DNA of 33,404 nucleotides from Deltaproteobacteria bacterium (GTDB taxonomy: Bacteria > Myxococcota_A > Polyangia > JACPQR01). Location: contig JACPQR010000069.1 of NCBI GenBank assembly GCA_016190375.1, forward strand, positions 1 to 33,404, read 5' to 3'. The notes under the pieces are model-generated. The model made no database searches and was not told where the DNA came from. It saw only the letters and a program-made list of their open reading frames with translations. Positions 25,729 through 33,154 of the stretch are shown one piece after another. The position numbers and the translations under genes were made by a program. Position 1 is the first letter of the stretch. Every line of letters begins with the position of its first letter.

Positions 25729-26388
25729 GTGGCGATTTCAGCGGTTTCGACGGCGACTGTTCCCCAGACCACCGGCGGGTCTGCTCAGACCTCCGAGATC
25801 GGACGCGATGCCTTCATGAAGCTCCTGGTCGCGCAGATGCGCAACCAGGATCCGCTCGATCCCATGGAGGCGCGTGACTTCGTGACGCAGCTCTCGCAGC
25901 TCACCGGCGTCCAGGAGCTCGTCACGATCGGCGAGCGCGTGCAGGCGCTCGAGATCGCCACGGCCGGCGTGGCGAACACGCAGGTCGCGACCCTGACCGG
26001 CAAGACCGTGACGGCGAAGGCGGACACGATCCGGCTCGAGGAGAACGGTCCGGGCCAGACGGCGTTCCAGCTCGACGGGCGGGCCAAGGAGGTCACGGTG
26101 ACGATTCGCGACGAGTCGGGGCAGGTCGTCCGCACGCTGGAGCTGGGCGAGAGCTTCCCGGGGTCGCACTCGATCGTCTGGGACGGCAACGACGCCTCCG
26201 GCCAGCGGGCGGCCGCCGGACGCTACACGGTGGAGGTCGCCGCGAAGGACGAGTCGGGCAACGCGGTCGGGACCTCGACGAAGGTCACGGGCATCGTGAC
26301 GGGAGTTTCTTACGAGAACGGCTACCCGGAGCTCATCGTCGGCGAAGCACGAGTCCTGCTCGGCGACGTGGTCTCCATCTCGATGTGA
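25729..26388 (+). CDS. flgD: Flagellar hook-capping (scaffold) protein FlgD
   Basis: The 219-aa protein has the conserved N-terminal motif FMKLLVAQMRNQDPLDPMEARDFVTQLSQLTGVQELV, followed by a Tudor-like and FLGD Ig-like domain (IVWDGNDASGQRAAAGRYTVEV). It caps the growing hook and is later lost. The GTG start lies 2 nt after the fliK stop; the N-terminus before the conserved motif is of normal length. The order fliK-flgD-flgE is usual. Confidence 0.94.
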   Translation: MAISAVSTATVPQTTGGSAQTSEIGRDAFMKLLVAQMRNQDPLDPMEARDFVTQLSQLTGVQELVTIGERVQALEIATAGVANTQVATLTGKTVTAKADTIRLEENGPGQTAFQLDGRAKEVTVTIRDESGQVVRTLELGESFPGSHSIVWDGNDASGQRAAAGRYTVEVAAKDESGNAVGTSTKVTGIVTGVSYENGYPELIVGEARVLLGDVVSISM

Positions 26389-26413
26389 GAGCAAACCAGG
26401 AGAGGAAGGGAAC

Positions 26414-27712
26414 ATGTCGATTCTGCGCGCGCTGAACACCGGAGCTACCGGGCTGGCTTCCCACGGCGAGGCCCTGGGCGTCGTGGGCGACAACATCGCC
26501 AACGTCAACACCGTGGGCTTCAAGAGGCAGAGGGGCGACTTCGAGGACATCCTGGGCCGCTCGATCGCGGGGGCGAGCGCGGTGTCAGGGGCGGGCGCGG
26601 GGTCGCGGCTCGCGCACATCGAGCAGATGTGGACGCAGGGGTCTCTCCTGACGACCGAGTCGCCGACCGATCTGGCGATCTCGGGAGACGGGACGTTCAT
26701 CGTCGACGGCAACGCCGGTGGGATGACCGGGCGCTTCTTCACGCGGGCCGGGCAGTTCCACATCGACGCGGAAGGACGGCTCGTCAACCCGAACGGCTTG
26801 AGGCTCCAGGGCTACACCGCGAACGCGCAGGGCGTGCTCAGCGGCAAGCTCGGGGACCTCTACGTCGACGGCGGGACGGTCCCGGCGCAGGCCTCGACGG
26901 CGGTCGACCTCGCGGCGAACCTCGACTCGAACGCGCAGGTGCCGGCGCTGCCGTGGGACCCGCTCGATCCGGGCGGGACCTCGAACTTCTCGACCGGGGT
27001 GACGGTGTACGATTCGCTCGGCAACCCCCACGAGGTGACGGTCTACTTCCGCAAGACCGCGGCCAACGCGTGGGACTGGCACGCGATGGTGGATGGCGGC
27101 GAGCTGACGGGCGGCGTCGCGGGCGTTCCGACCGAGGGAGCGAGCGGGAGCCTCACGTTCACGACCAATGGCGAGCTCGACACCGAGACGGTGGGCGCGG
27201 CCGCCTGGAACTTCGTGGGCGCGACGGCCGGCCAGACGATCGACTTCGACTTCGGGACGAGCATCACGACCGACGGCGGGACGGGGCTGGATGCGACGAC
27301 GCAGTTCGCCTCGGCCTCCACGACCACGGGGCTGTCGCAGGACGGCTACGCGGCGGGGACCGTCTCCGGGATCGCGATCGCAGGGGACGGCACGGTGAGC
27401 GGCGTCTTCACGAACGGTCAGAGGCGGACGCTGGGTCAGGTCGCGATCGCGGACTTCGCGAACGTGCAGGGGCTCGACCGCGTGGGCCAGGGCCTCTGGA
27501 CCGAGACCCAGGAGTCGGGCGAGGCCCTCATCGGCGCCCCCGAGAGCGGCGGTCGGGGGTCGATCGTGTCCGGCGCGCTCGAGCAGGCGAACATCGACCT
27601 CGGCCGCGAGTTCGTCGACCTCATCGCCTACCAGCGTGGCTTCCAGGCCAACTCCCGCATCATCCAGGCCGCCGACGAGATGTACGGCGAGCTCGTCAAC
27701 CTGCGGCGATAG
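26414..27712 (+). CDS. flgE: Flagellar hook protein FlgE
   Basis: The 432-aa protein has the N-terminal D0 motif LGVVGDNIANVNTVGFKRQRGDFEDIL, the hook-type LAISGDGTFIV and FTRAGQFHIDAEGRLVNPNGLRLQGY, and the C-terminal D0 segment VDLIAYQRGFQANSRIIQAADEMYGELVNLRR. It polymerises into the hook. It is the only gene of the operon with a long strong Shine-Dalgarno region (AGGAGAGGAAGG, 26398-26409), consistent with the high copy number of hook subunits. It is the last flagellar gene here; fliL, fliM, fliN and the fliP-flhB export genes, which often follow, are absent. Confidence 0.96.
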   Translation: MSILRALNTGATGLASHGEALGVVGDNIANVNTVGFKRQRGDFEDILGRSIAGASAVSGAGAGSRLAHIEQMWTQGSLLTTESPTDLAISGDGTFIVDGNAGGMTGRFFTRAGQFHIDAEGRLVNPNGLRLQGYTANAQGVLSGKLGDLYVDGGTVPAQASTAVDLAANLDSNAQVPALPWDPLDPGGTSNFSTGVTVYDSLGNPHEVTVYFRKTAANAWDWHAMVDGGELTGGVAGVPTEGASGSLTFTTNGELDTETVGAAAWNFVGATAGQTIDFDFGTSITTDGGTGLDATTQFASASTTTGLSQDGYAAGTVSGIAIAGDGTVSGVFTNGQRRTLGQVAIADFANVQGLDRVGQGLWTETQESGEALIGAPESGGRGSIVSGALEQANIDLGREFVDLIAYQRGFQANSRIIQAADEMYGELVNLRR

Positions 27713-27758
27713 CCTCTCGCGCCGTTCGCCCGCCGAGGCGGCATCGACCGATCCGTGC

Positions 27759-27764
27759 TAGAAA
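27759..27764 (+). promoter_or_regulatory. Possible -10 element (TAGAAA) before mntA
   Basis: TGC-TAGAAA, an extended -10-like string, is followed by 7 nt and the ATG at 27772. The match to TANNNT is imperfect and no Shine-Dalgarno sequence is present. Confidence 0.25.
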
Positions 27765-27771
27765 CACCGTG

Positions 27772-28128
27772 ATGGGCGAGCCGGCGTACTTCGGTCCGCT
27801 GGTCGAGCGGGCCGCCCGAGACGAGGCAGCCGTGCGCACGCGCGAGCAGCAGGCGCGGGACGCGCTGCCGCGCCTGGTCCGGCTGCTGGTCGAGCGCTAT
27901 GGGGCCCGACGGGTCGTGCTGGTCGGCTCGCTGGCGCGCGGAACCTTCGACGCTCGTTCGGACGTGGATCTCGTGGTCGAGGGGCTCTCGCTCGAGGACC
28001 TCCTGCGGGCTAGAGCCGAGGCCGAGGACCTGGCCGGCTTGCCGGTCGATCTGCTCCGGCGCGAGCGGCTGTCGGACGGCTGGCGGCGGCATCACGATCG
28101 ATATGGCGAGGTGCTTCATGGAAGCTGA
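27772..28128 (+). CDS. mntA: MntA-type minimal nucleotidyltransferase antitoxin
   Basis: The 118-aa protein carries the exact GSX10DXD motif of MntA antitoxins: G52-S53, ten residues, D64-V-D66 (GSLARGTFDARSDVD). Such enzymes add AMP to the cognate HepT RNase and silence it. The next gene, overlapping by 11 nt, is a HEPN protein with the matching toxin motif, so the pair is a MntA-HepT (type VII) module. The ATG is preferred over a GTG three nt upstream. The gene begins 59 nt after flgE. Confidence 0.9.
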   Translation: MGEPAYFGPLVERAARDEAAVRTREQQARDALPRLVRLLVERYGARRVVLVGSLARGTFDARSDVDLVVEGLSLEDLLRARAEAEDLAGLPVDLLRRERLSDGWRRHHDRYGEVLHGS

Positions 28129-28624
28129 CCGTCGCCGGCGCTTGCTCGAGCAGCTTCGTGACGTCCTTGCGGTGACGCGCGCCGATCTCGCTCGTCTGGC
28201 CGAGCAGGTTGCCGTGTTCCACGCGGCTGTCTCGACCAGAACCCCGTCGAACGTCGAGGTGTTCGGCGCTGGCGCGTTGCTCCACGGGTACTACGGCGTG
28301 CTCGAGCGCTGGATGGAGCGCATCGCGCGGGACCTGAACGCGGGACTGCCCGAAGGTCCCGACTGGCACCGGACGCTGCTGCGTTCGATGACGCTCGACA
28401 AGCCCGGGCGCCGCCCTGCCGTCTTCGACGAAGCGATCGCGAAGGAGCTGGGTCGCTACCTTGCCTTCCGTCACCTGTTCAGGCACCTGTACGTGCTCGA
28501 CCTGCAGTGGAGCGAAATGCAGCCGCTCTTGGTGGACCTCGAGGACATCCACCGCCGCGTCGACGAGAGGCTCGGCCGCTTCGACGCGGCGCTCGCGTCG
28601 GCCTTGGCAGCGTCGACGCCGTGA
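28118..28624 (+). CDS. hepT: HepT-type HEPN ribonuclease toxin
   Basis: The 168-aa all-helical protein has the RX4HXY active-site motif, R118-H123-Y125 in FRHLFRHLYVLD. In studied systems the Tyr of this motif is the residue AMPylated by MntA. GALLHGYYGVLERWMERIARD is the HEPN helix that packs in the dimer. The ATG lies inside the end of mntA (11-nt overlap). The toxin motif is intact. It ends 56 nt before a convergent gene on the minus strand, with only a weak GCCTC/GAGGC stem between. Confidence 0.88.
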   Translation: MEADRRRRLLEQLRDVLAVTRADLARLAEQVAVFHAAVSTRTPSNVEVFGAGALLHGYYGVLERWMERIARDLNAGLPEGPDWHRTLLRSMTLDKPGRRPAVFDEAIAKELGRYLAFRHLFRHLYVLDLQWSEMQPLLVDLEDIHRRVDERLGRFDAALASALAASTP

Positions 28625-28680
28625 AGGCACGACGTCGGGCCTCTGGAGGCGCGACGACTCCGCGAGACCGGCCCGAACGG

Positions 28681-30042
28681 TCATCGAGTCGTGTTCGGGC
28701 GCTTGCGCTCGACCGTCTCGGCCGGGACGCCGAGGATCTCCGCCGCCAGGCAAGGACGACCTTCGGCCTTCTCGAGGGCCCACTTCACGAGATCCTCCTC
28801 GAACTGGCGCACCAGGTCCCCTAGCTGAACCTCCGGCTGCTCGTCCAGGTGCAGCGTGAACGGCCTTTGCCCACCGCCGAGCACCGACGCGGGCAGGTCG
28901 GTGATCTGGATCTCGGTCGAGCGCGAGGACGCGACGGCCTCGGCGATCACTCGACGCAGCTCGCCGACGTTCCGCGGCCAGGAGTGCTGGCGCAGGACCC
29001 TCGCGGCGGCCGCGGACGGACGCTTGGGCACCCGCCCCTCCTTGGCCGCGATGATCCGCAGGAAATGATGGGCTAGCAGGAGGACGTCGTCGCCGCGATC
29101 GCGCAGCGGGGGTAGATGGATCTCGAACGCCCGGATGAGACCGTGGAGGTCCTCACGAAAACGGCCACCCTCGACCGCGCTGCCCAGATCGGTCTCGGAG
29201 GTGGCGAGCAGGCGGACGTCGACCGAGATCTGCTCACCGCGACCAGAGCGGAACGTCCCCGTCTTCAGGAGCTCGACGAGCTCCGCCTGCGCTCGCGTGT
29301 CGAGACCGCCGATGTCCTCGAGGAGGATGGATCCCCCCTGGGCCAGCTCGAGCATGCCTGGCTCCGACCCGGCGCCCAGCAGGCGCGCGACCACGTCGAG
29401 GCTGCCGTTCCTCTTGCAGGTCGTGGAAAGGAACGGAGCGAGCTTGCGGGGTCCGACGTCGTGGATCGAACGGGCCACGAGCCCCTTGCCCGTCCCGACC
29501 TCGCCGGTGATCAGGATCGGCGCCGTGCTGTCGGCGAACAGGTGGATCCGCTCGCAGACCACCCGCATGGCAGGCGAGTCGGCGGGGATCCCGCGCAGGC
29601 CTGGCGTCTCGTCCAGCATCGTGCGCAGCCGGCCGAGCTCGTCGCAATGCTCGCGGAGCCTGAGGAGGCGCTCGAGGCGCATCTCCACCTCGCAGAACCT
29701 GAGCGGCCTGGTCACGTAGTCGGCGGCGCCGCCGTCCTTCATCGCAGCGAGCGCGGCCTCGACGTTCTCGTAGTCGGTGATCACGACCACGCCGAGCGCG
29801 CGCTGCAGTCGCCGGGCTTCCCGGAGAAACCCGACGATCTCGAGGCCCGGCACCTGGAGGGCGATCAGTAGTGCCTGAAACTCGGCTCGCCCGAGGGCGT
29901 CGAGGGCCTCCGGTATGCTCCCCGCCAGCGCGACGACGTAGCCATGGGTTCGAAGCGCGCTGGCCAGCTCCGCCCTCGGCCGAGCATCGAGATCGCAGAC
30001 CAGGACTCCGCAGCCCACCGGACGAACCTCCTCGGCTGGCAT
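28681..30042 (-). CDS. NtrC-like protein with degenerate receiver and no GAFTGA loop
   Basis: The protein has 453 aa. The receiver domain (about 10-125) has Ala (A61 in ALLIALQVPG) in place of the phospho-acceptor Asp, Leu18 in the acidic pair and Arg112 (VTRPL) for the conserved Lys, so it should not be phosphorylated. The AAA+ domain keeps Walker A GEVGTGKG (180-187) but Walker B reads SILLEDIGG with D and E exchanged, and the segment between FLSTTCKRN and MLELAQGG is about 16 residues short, which removes the GAFTGA sigma-54 contact loop. A C-terminal helix-turn-helix-like segment follows (LEKAEGRPCLAAEILGVPAETV). It probably binds DNA but cannot remodel sigma-54 in the usual way. A GTG at 30105 would extend the N-terminus by 21 Arg/Ala-rich residues. 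It lies on the same strand 65 nt after the decaheme cytochrome gene. Confidence 0.85.
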   Translation of the reverse strand: MPAEEVRPVGCGVLVCDLDARPRAELASALRTHGYVVALAGSIPEALDALGRAEFQALLIALQVPGLEIVGFLREARRLQRALGVVVITDYENVEAALAAMKDGGAADYVTRPLRFCEVEMRLERLLRLREHCDELGRLRTMLDETPGLRGIPADSPAMRVVCERIHLFADSTAPILITGEVGTGKGLVARSIHDVGPRKLAPFLSTTCKRNGSLDVVARLLGAGSEPGMLELAQGGSILLEDIGGLDTRAQAELVELLKTGTFRSGRGEQISVDVRLLATSETDLGSAVEGGRFREDLHGLIRAFEIHLPPLRDRGDDVLLLAHHFLRIIAAKEGRVPKRPSAAAARVLRQHSWPRNVGELRRVIAEAVASSRSTEIQITDLPASVLGGGQRPFTLHLDEQPEVQLGDLVRQFEEDLVKWALEKAEGRPCLAAEILGVPAETVERKRPNTTR

Positions 30043-30107
30043 CCCCCCGGCCGACCGCGGAGCACGAGCATTCCAGACTCGCGCTCCGCAGTCCCGGCCC
30101 TCCACTT

Positions 30108-33038
30108 CTACTCTTCTTCTTCCGGCAGGCGTTCGTAGGGCGGTCGGTACGGATCGGCTACGTTGTGCATCTCCCTCACGGCGAAGTCAGCGCCCTCGCC
30201 GTGGCAGACCTCGCACGACTCCATCTCGTCTCCGCTCCAGGGGTCCTCCGGCGTCAGGTCGACCGTCATCAGGGTCCCGTGAGCGATGGCGCCATCGGAG
30301 TCGTGGCACGCGAGGCACGCGAGCCGGCTCGGCTCCTCCGCCCACATGTCATTCTCGGAGTGGCACTTCTGGCAGTTGCGGATGTCCTGCGGGAAGATCA
30401 CCTCCGAGTAGTCGTAGGAGCCGTGAACCTCCGTGGGCTTGTCCAGGTAGCGGCCGAAATGCACGCCATGCACGCGCCTGGCGATCGGGGCCGCGCCGAA
30501 TCCCCAGTTGGACCCGCCAACGGCCGCCGCGCCCCAGCCGGTGACGCCTTCCTGCTGCCGCTCGTAATCGTGGCAGCTCTTGCAGATGGCGGTGTCGAAC
30601 ACCACGCCGAAGTAGCTCGCGTGCATCCGGGTGTCTTCGTGGCAGTCGGTGCAGTTCGTCGCGATCTTGGCGTCCACCTCCTCCGTGCCCACCTGGAAGT
30701 TCATCAGGGCCCAGCTCACGGGGAGCGTCGTGCCGGCTTCGACCCAGATCGTGTAGGTGCCCGGATCGAGTCCGGCGACGCTACCGAGCTGATACTCGAT
30801 CGCGGTGTCGGTCCTCGTGATCGCCGGATCGTTGTCGAACGGATCGGTGCGAACGCGGAGGTCGTTGTTCGCATAGGTGTGGGTCTCGACGGGAACGTAG
30901 GTACCGACCACGAACCCGAGCGCCGTCGTGCCCTGGCTCGCCAAGATCTCCACGGACGACGCGTCTCCGCGGCTGTTGCTCTTGATCTCGACGCGGTTGC
31001 GGCCAGCGCTCGTGCTGACGTCCGCGCGCGCGGTCGCGACGTCGTTGAAGCCGTCGTTGGCGTTGAGCCAGGTCACTACCTCGACCGTCGTCGCGGCTGC
31101 CTGGTCCGCCCAGACGCCGTCGACGACGGGGATGACGATCGCATCGCCGCCGTCGATCTGGATCTGGAGGTCGGTGACGCCGGTGAGGTCGAACGTCTGA
31201 TTTGCGCTCGTCGTCAGAGCGCGGACCTGATCCGTGCCCTGAGCCGTCGTCGTCAGGACCGGATGGGTCTCCTCCCTGGGCCCGGAGACGAACAGGTTCG
31301 CCCTCTTGTAGAGCGCCTCGGTCATCGTGTCGGGATCGACCGCTGCGTCCCCATCAGTGATCTCGATCGTGAGTATCGGTGCCTCGTCGACGTAGTAGGA
31401 GCCAACGGCCGGCGGGCTCATGCTGACCGCGACACCCACGCCGAAGGCAGGCGGCGGCACGAGGTGCGCCTCCGAGATCGGAGCCAGCCCGCCCTCCTCG
31501 TGGCAGTCGGTGCAGCTCTCGTCGTCCTCCTGGTCGCCTCCGCCGTGCTCGTTCATCTCGCACATGCCCGTCTCGGTGTTGCAGACGCTGTCGTCCCACT
31601 CGGCGTCGCAGGAGTCGTCGTCCGTGCAGCTCACACCGGCCGGCTTTCCGATCACGCGGGGCGGGTCGATCGCGCCGGTGGTGAAGTCGACGTTGTCGTG
31701 GCAGGCGCCGCAGGCGAGGCGGCTCGGGGCCTCCATCCACCGATCGGTCAGGTGGCACTTGGCGCAGTTGCGGACGTCGGCGGGGAAGACCGTGCCCGTG
31801 TAGTCACGGAAGTCGCCGTTCTCCTCATCGACGTTGAAGGGGTTCGACAGGTGCTCGCCCATGTGGACGCCGTGGACGCGCCGGATGATCGGGTCGGGCA
31901 CCTTGTTCTCGGCGCTGCACGGGGACTCGTCGCGGTCGGAGCAGTAACCGGCGTACCCGTTCTGGTTGTGGCAGAGCCTGCAGTTCGTGATCGGACCGGA
32001 GTCGATGGCCCAGCTCCCGTATGGACTCCGGCCGGGGTCGACGTGATGGAGGTAGTACTGACCGTTGCTGGCGCCCAGGTGGCAGTCCGAGCAGTTGCCC
32101 ACCAGGTCCGGATCGGCGGTCTCATTGCCGATCTGGATCTCGGTCGTGACGAAGACCTGGTCCATCCCGTAGGCCGCCGAGGTCGCGTAGAACCCCACCG
32201 TGTACGTGCCGGGCAGCTCGTCGGCGACCGCATTGGTCGTGAAGGTGAACGTGTTTCCATCCACCGCCAGGTTCGGATTTGGATCCTCGGTCTCGGTGAT
32301 GTCCACGTAGTGGTGGTGGCCGTCGGCGTAGTCCGCCGAAGCGTTCATGAGATTGACGGAGCTGGTCGCGTCCATGACCCGCTTCGGCCCCGCGATCATG
32401 ATGCGGCCGGAGGCGAGATCCTCCTGCGGCACGGCGAACCCGAAGCCGTCCCAGAGCTCGGCGGTGATCGTGAAGGTGTCGCCGGCGACGAAGTGGGTGC
32501 CGTTGGGTGGCGCGGTCACGGTGACGTCCGCGACGAGCCCGGGCGTCTCGCCCTCGCTCAGTCCGGGCTCGCCGGTCGGGCCCTCCACGCCGTCGGTCAC
32601 CGTCACCTCGGTGCCGTCCTCGCAGGTGATGGTCTTGGTGCCCTCGCCGTCGTCCTCTATGGTGCACGAGGTGCCGGGCTCGCCGTCGGTGACGGTCACC
32701 TCGGTGCCGTCCCCGCAGGTGATGGTCTTGACGCCCTCGTCGTCCTCCTCGATGGTGCACGGCGCCCCGGCCTCGCCGTCGGACACGGTGACCTCGGTGC
32801 CGTCGGCGCAGGTGATGGTCTTAGTGCCATCGTCGTTGTCTTCGATCGCGCAGGCCTCGCCGTCGACGCCGCTCGTCACCGTCGTCGTCGTGCCGTCGGA
32901 GCAGGCGATCGTCGATGATCCATCGTCGTTCTCCGTCACCGTGCACGACGTCCCTGCGGTTCCCTTGGGGCCCTCGCATCCCCAGCCTCCAAGGGCGGCC
33001 ATCGCGATCAAGCCGATCCATCGCCTGCTCTGTGTCAT
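30108..33038 (-). CDS. OmcA/MtrC-like decaheme c-type cytochrome, surface lipoprotein
   Basis: The 976-aa protein has a signal sequence ending GGWGC (C21, probable lipidation), four 31-aa Cys-pair repeats (31-154), and ten CXXCH heme sites in two groups of five. The first Cys of each is at residues 316, 353, 425, 443 and 509, and at 796, 819, 889, 908 and 942. Both groups share RRVHGVHxG and PSRLACxACHD, so the halves arose by duplication. A beta-rich region of about 280 residues separates them. Ten hemes and lipid anchoring fit the OmcA/MtrC family, which moves electrons to extracellular acceptors. No porin or periplasmic partner gene lies in the window. The ATG at 33047 (MRLMTQ) is an alternative start. 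A sigma-54-like promoter lies 50-65 nt upstream. Confidence 0.9.
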   Translation of the reverse strand: MTQSRRWIGLIAMAALGGWGCEGPKGTAGTSCTVTENDDGSSTIACSDGTTTTVTSGVDGEACAIEDNDDGTKTITCADGTEVTVSDGEAGAPCTIEEDDEGVKTITCGDGTEVTVTDGEPGTSCTIEDDGEGTKTITCEDGTEVTVTDGVEGPTGEPGLSEGETPGLVADVTVTAPPNGTHFVAGDTFTITAELWDGFGFAVPQEDLASGRIMIAGPKRVMDATSSVNLMNASADYADGHHHYVDITETEDPNPNLAVDGNTFTFTTNAVADELPGTYTVGFYATSAAYGMDQVFVTTEIQIGNETADPDLVGNCSDCHLGASNGQYYLHHVDPGRSPYGSWAIDSGPITNCRLCHNQNGYAGYCSDRDESPCSAENKVPDPIIRRVHGVHMGEHLSNPFNVDEENGDFRDYTGTVFPADVRNCAKCHLTDRWMEAPSRLACGACHDNVDFTTGAIDPPRVIGKPAGVSCTDDDSCDAEWDDSVCNTETGMCEMNEHGGGDQEDDESCTDCHEEGGLAPISEAHLVPPPAFGVGVAVSMSPPAVGSYYVDEAPILTIEITDGDAAVDPDTMTEALYKRANLFVSGPREETHPVLTTTAQGTDQVRALTTSANQTFDLTGVTDLQIQIDGGDAIVIPVVDGVWADQAAATTVEVVTWLNANDGFNDVATARADVSTSAGRNRVEIKSNSRGDASSVEILASQGTTALGFVVGTYVPVETHTYANNDLRVRTDPFDNDPAITRTDTAIEYQLGSVAGLDPGTYTIWVEAGTTLPVSWALMNFQVGTEEVDAKIATNCTDCHEDTRMHASYFGVVFDTAICKSCHDYERQQEGVTGWGAAAVGGSNWGFGAAPIARRVHGVHFGRYLDKPTEVHGSYDYSEVIFPQDIRNCQKCHSENDMWAEEPSRLACLACHDSDGAIAHGTLMTVDLTPEDPWSGDEMESCEVCHGEGADFAVREMHNVADPYRPPYERLPEEEE
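32577..32948 (-). repeat. Four tandem 93-bp (31-aa) Cys-pair repeats in the cytochrome gene
   Basis: Each unit follows xCTIEDNDDGTKTITCADG then TEVTVxDGExG, with two Cys 14 residues apart. The first copy has diverged (SCTVTENDDGSSTIACSDG). Copies 2-4 are very similar at DNA level, so the array could recombine. The segment probably forms a disulfide-stapled stalk between lipid anchor and heme domain. Confidence 0.85.
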
Positions 33039-33060
33039 TAGCCTCATACCTTTCGTTGAA

Positions 33061-33066
33061 ATCATA
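33061..33066 (-). promoter_or_regulatory. Possible sigma-70 type -10 element (TATGAT)
   Basis: The minus strand reads TATGAT 14 nt before the ATG at 33047. No good -35 box is present at 16-18 nt. It competes with the sigma-54 element just upstream as the promoter of the cytochrome gene. Confidence 0.3.
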
Positions 33067-33087
33067 GGTGTGGTGCGGGCCCCCAAC

Positions 33088-33103
33088 AGCAAGGATCGCG
33101 CCC
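33088..33103 (-). promoter_or_regulatory. Sigma-54-like promoter of the decaheme cytochrome gene
   Basis: The minus strand reads GGGCGCG-ATCC-TTGCT. It matches 10 of 12 defined consensus bases, with GG and GC intact and 10 nt apart. The predicted start near 33077 gives a leader of about 30-39 nt that contains GAAAGG. Confidence 0.5.
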
Positions 33104-33154
33104 CGGGGCACCGCCCGGATTCATTGCGGAAACCCCTGGTCGCCCTGCGCTCGG

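Noticed and set aside
26345..26360. Sigma-54-like AAGCACG-AGTC-CTGCT inside flgD, upstream of flgE
   Set aside because: The spacing is right, but the invariant -24 GG is AG and the -12 TT is CT. flgE is explained by read-through from the flgB promoter and its strong Shine-Dalgarno sequence.
28625..28680. Intrinsic terminator between hepT and the convergent pseudo-activator gene
   Set aside because: Only a 5-bp GCCTC/GAGGC stem with a 2-nt loop and no T-tract is present.
29871..32918. Long plus-strand frame of about 1000 codons opposite the cytochrome and pseudo-activator genes
   Set aside because: Its Val/Asp/Arg-rich composition is the antisense of Asp/Thr-rich coding. The minus strand has ten CXXCH motifs and a signal sequence, which cannot be chance.
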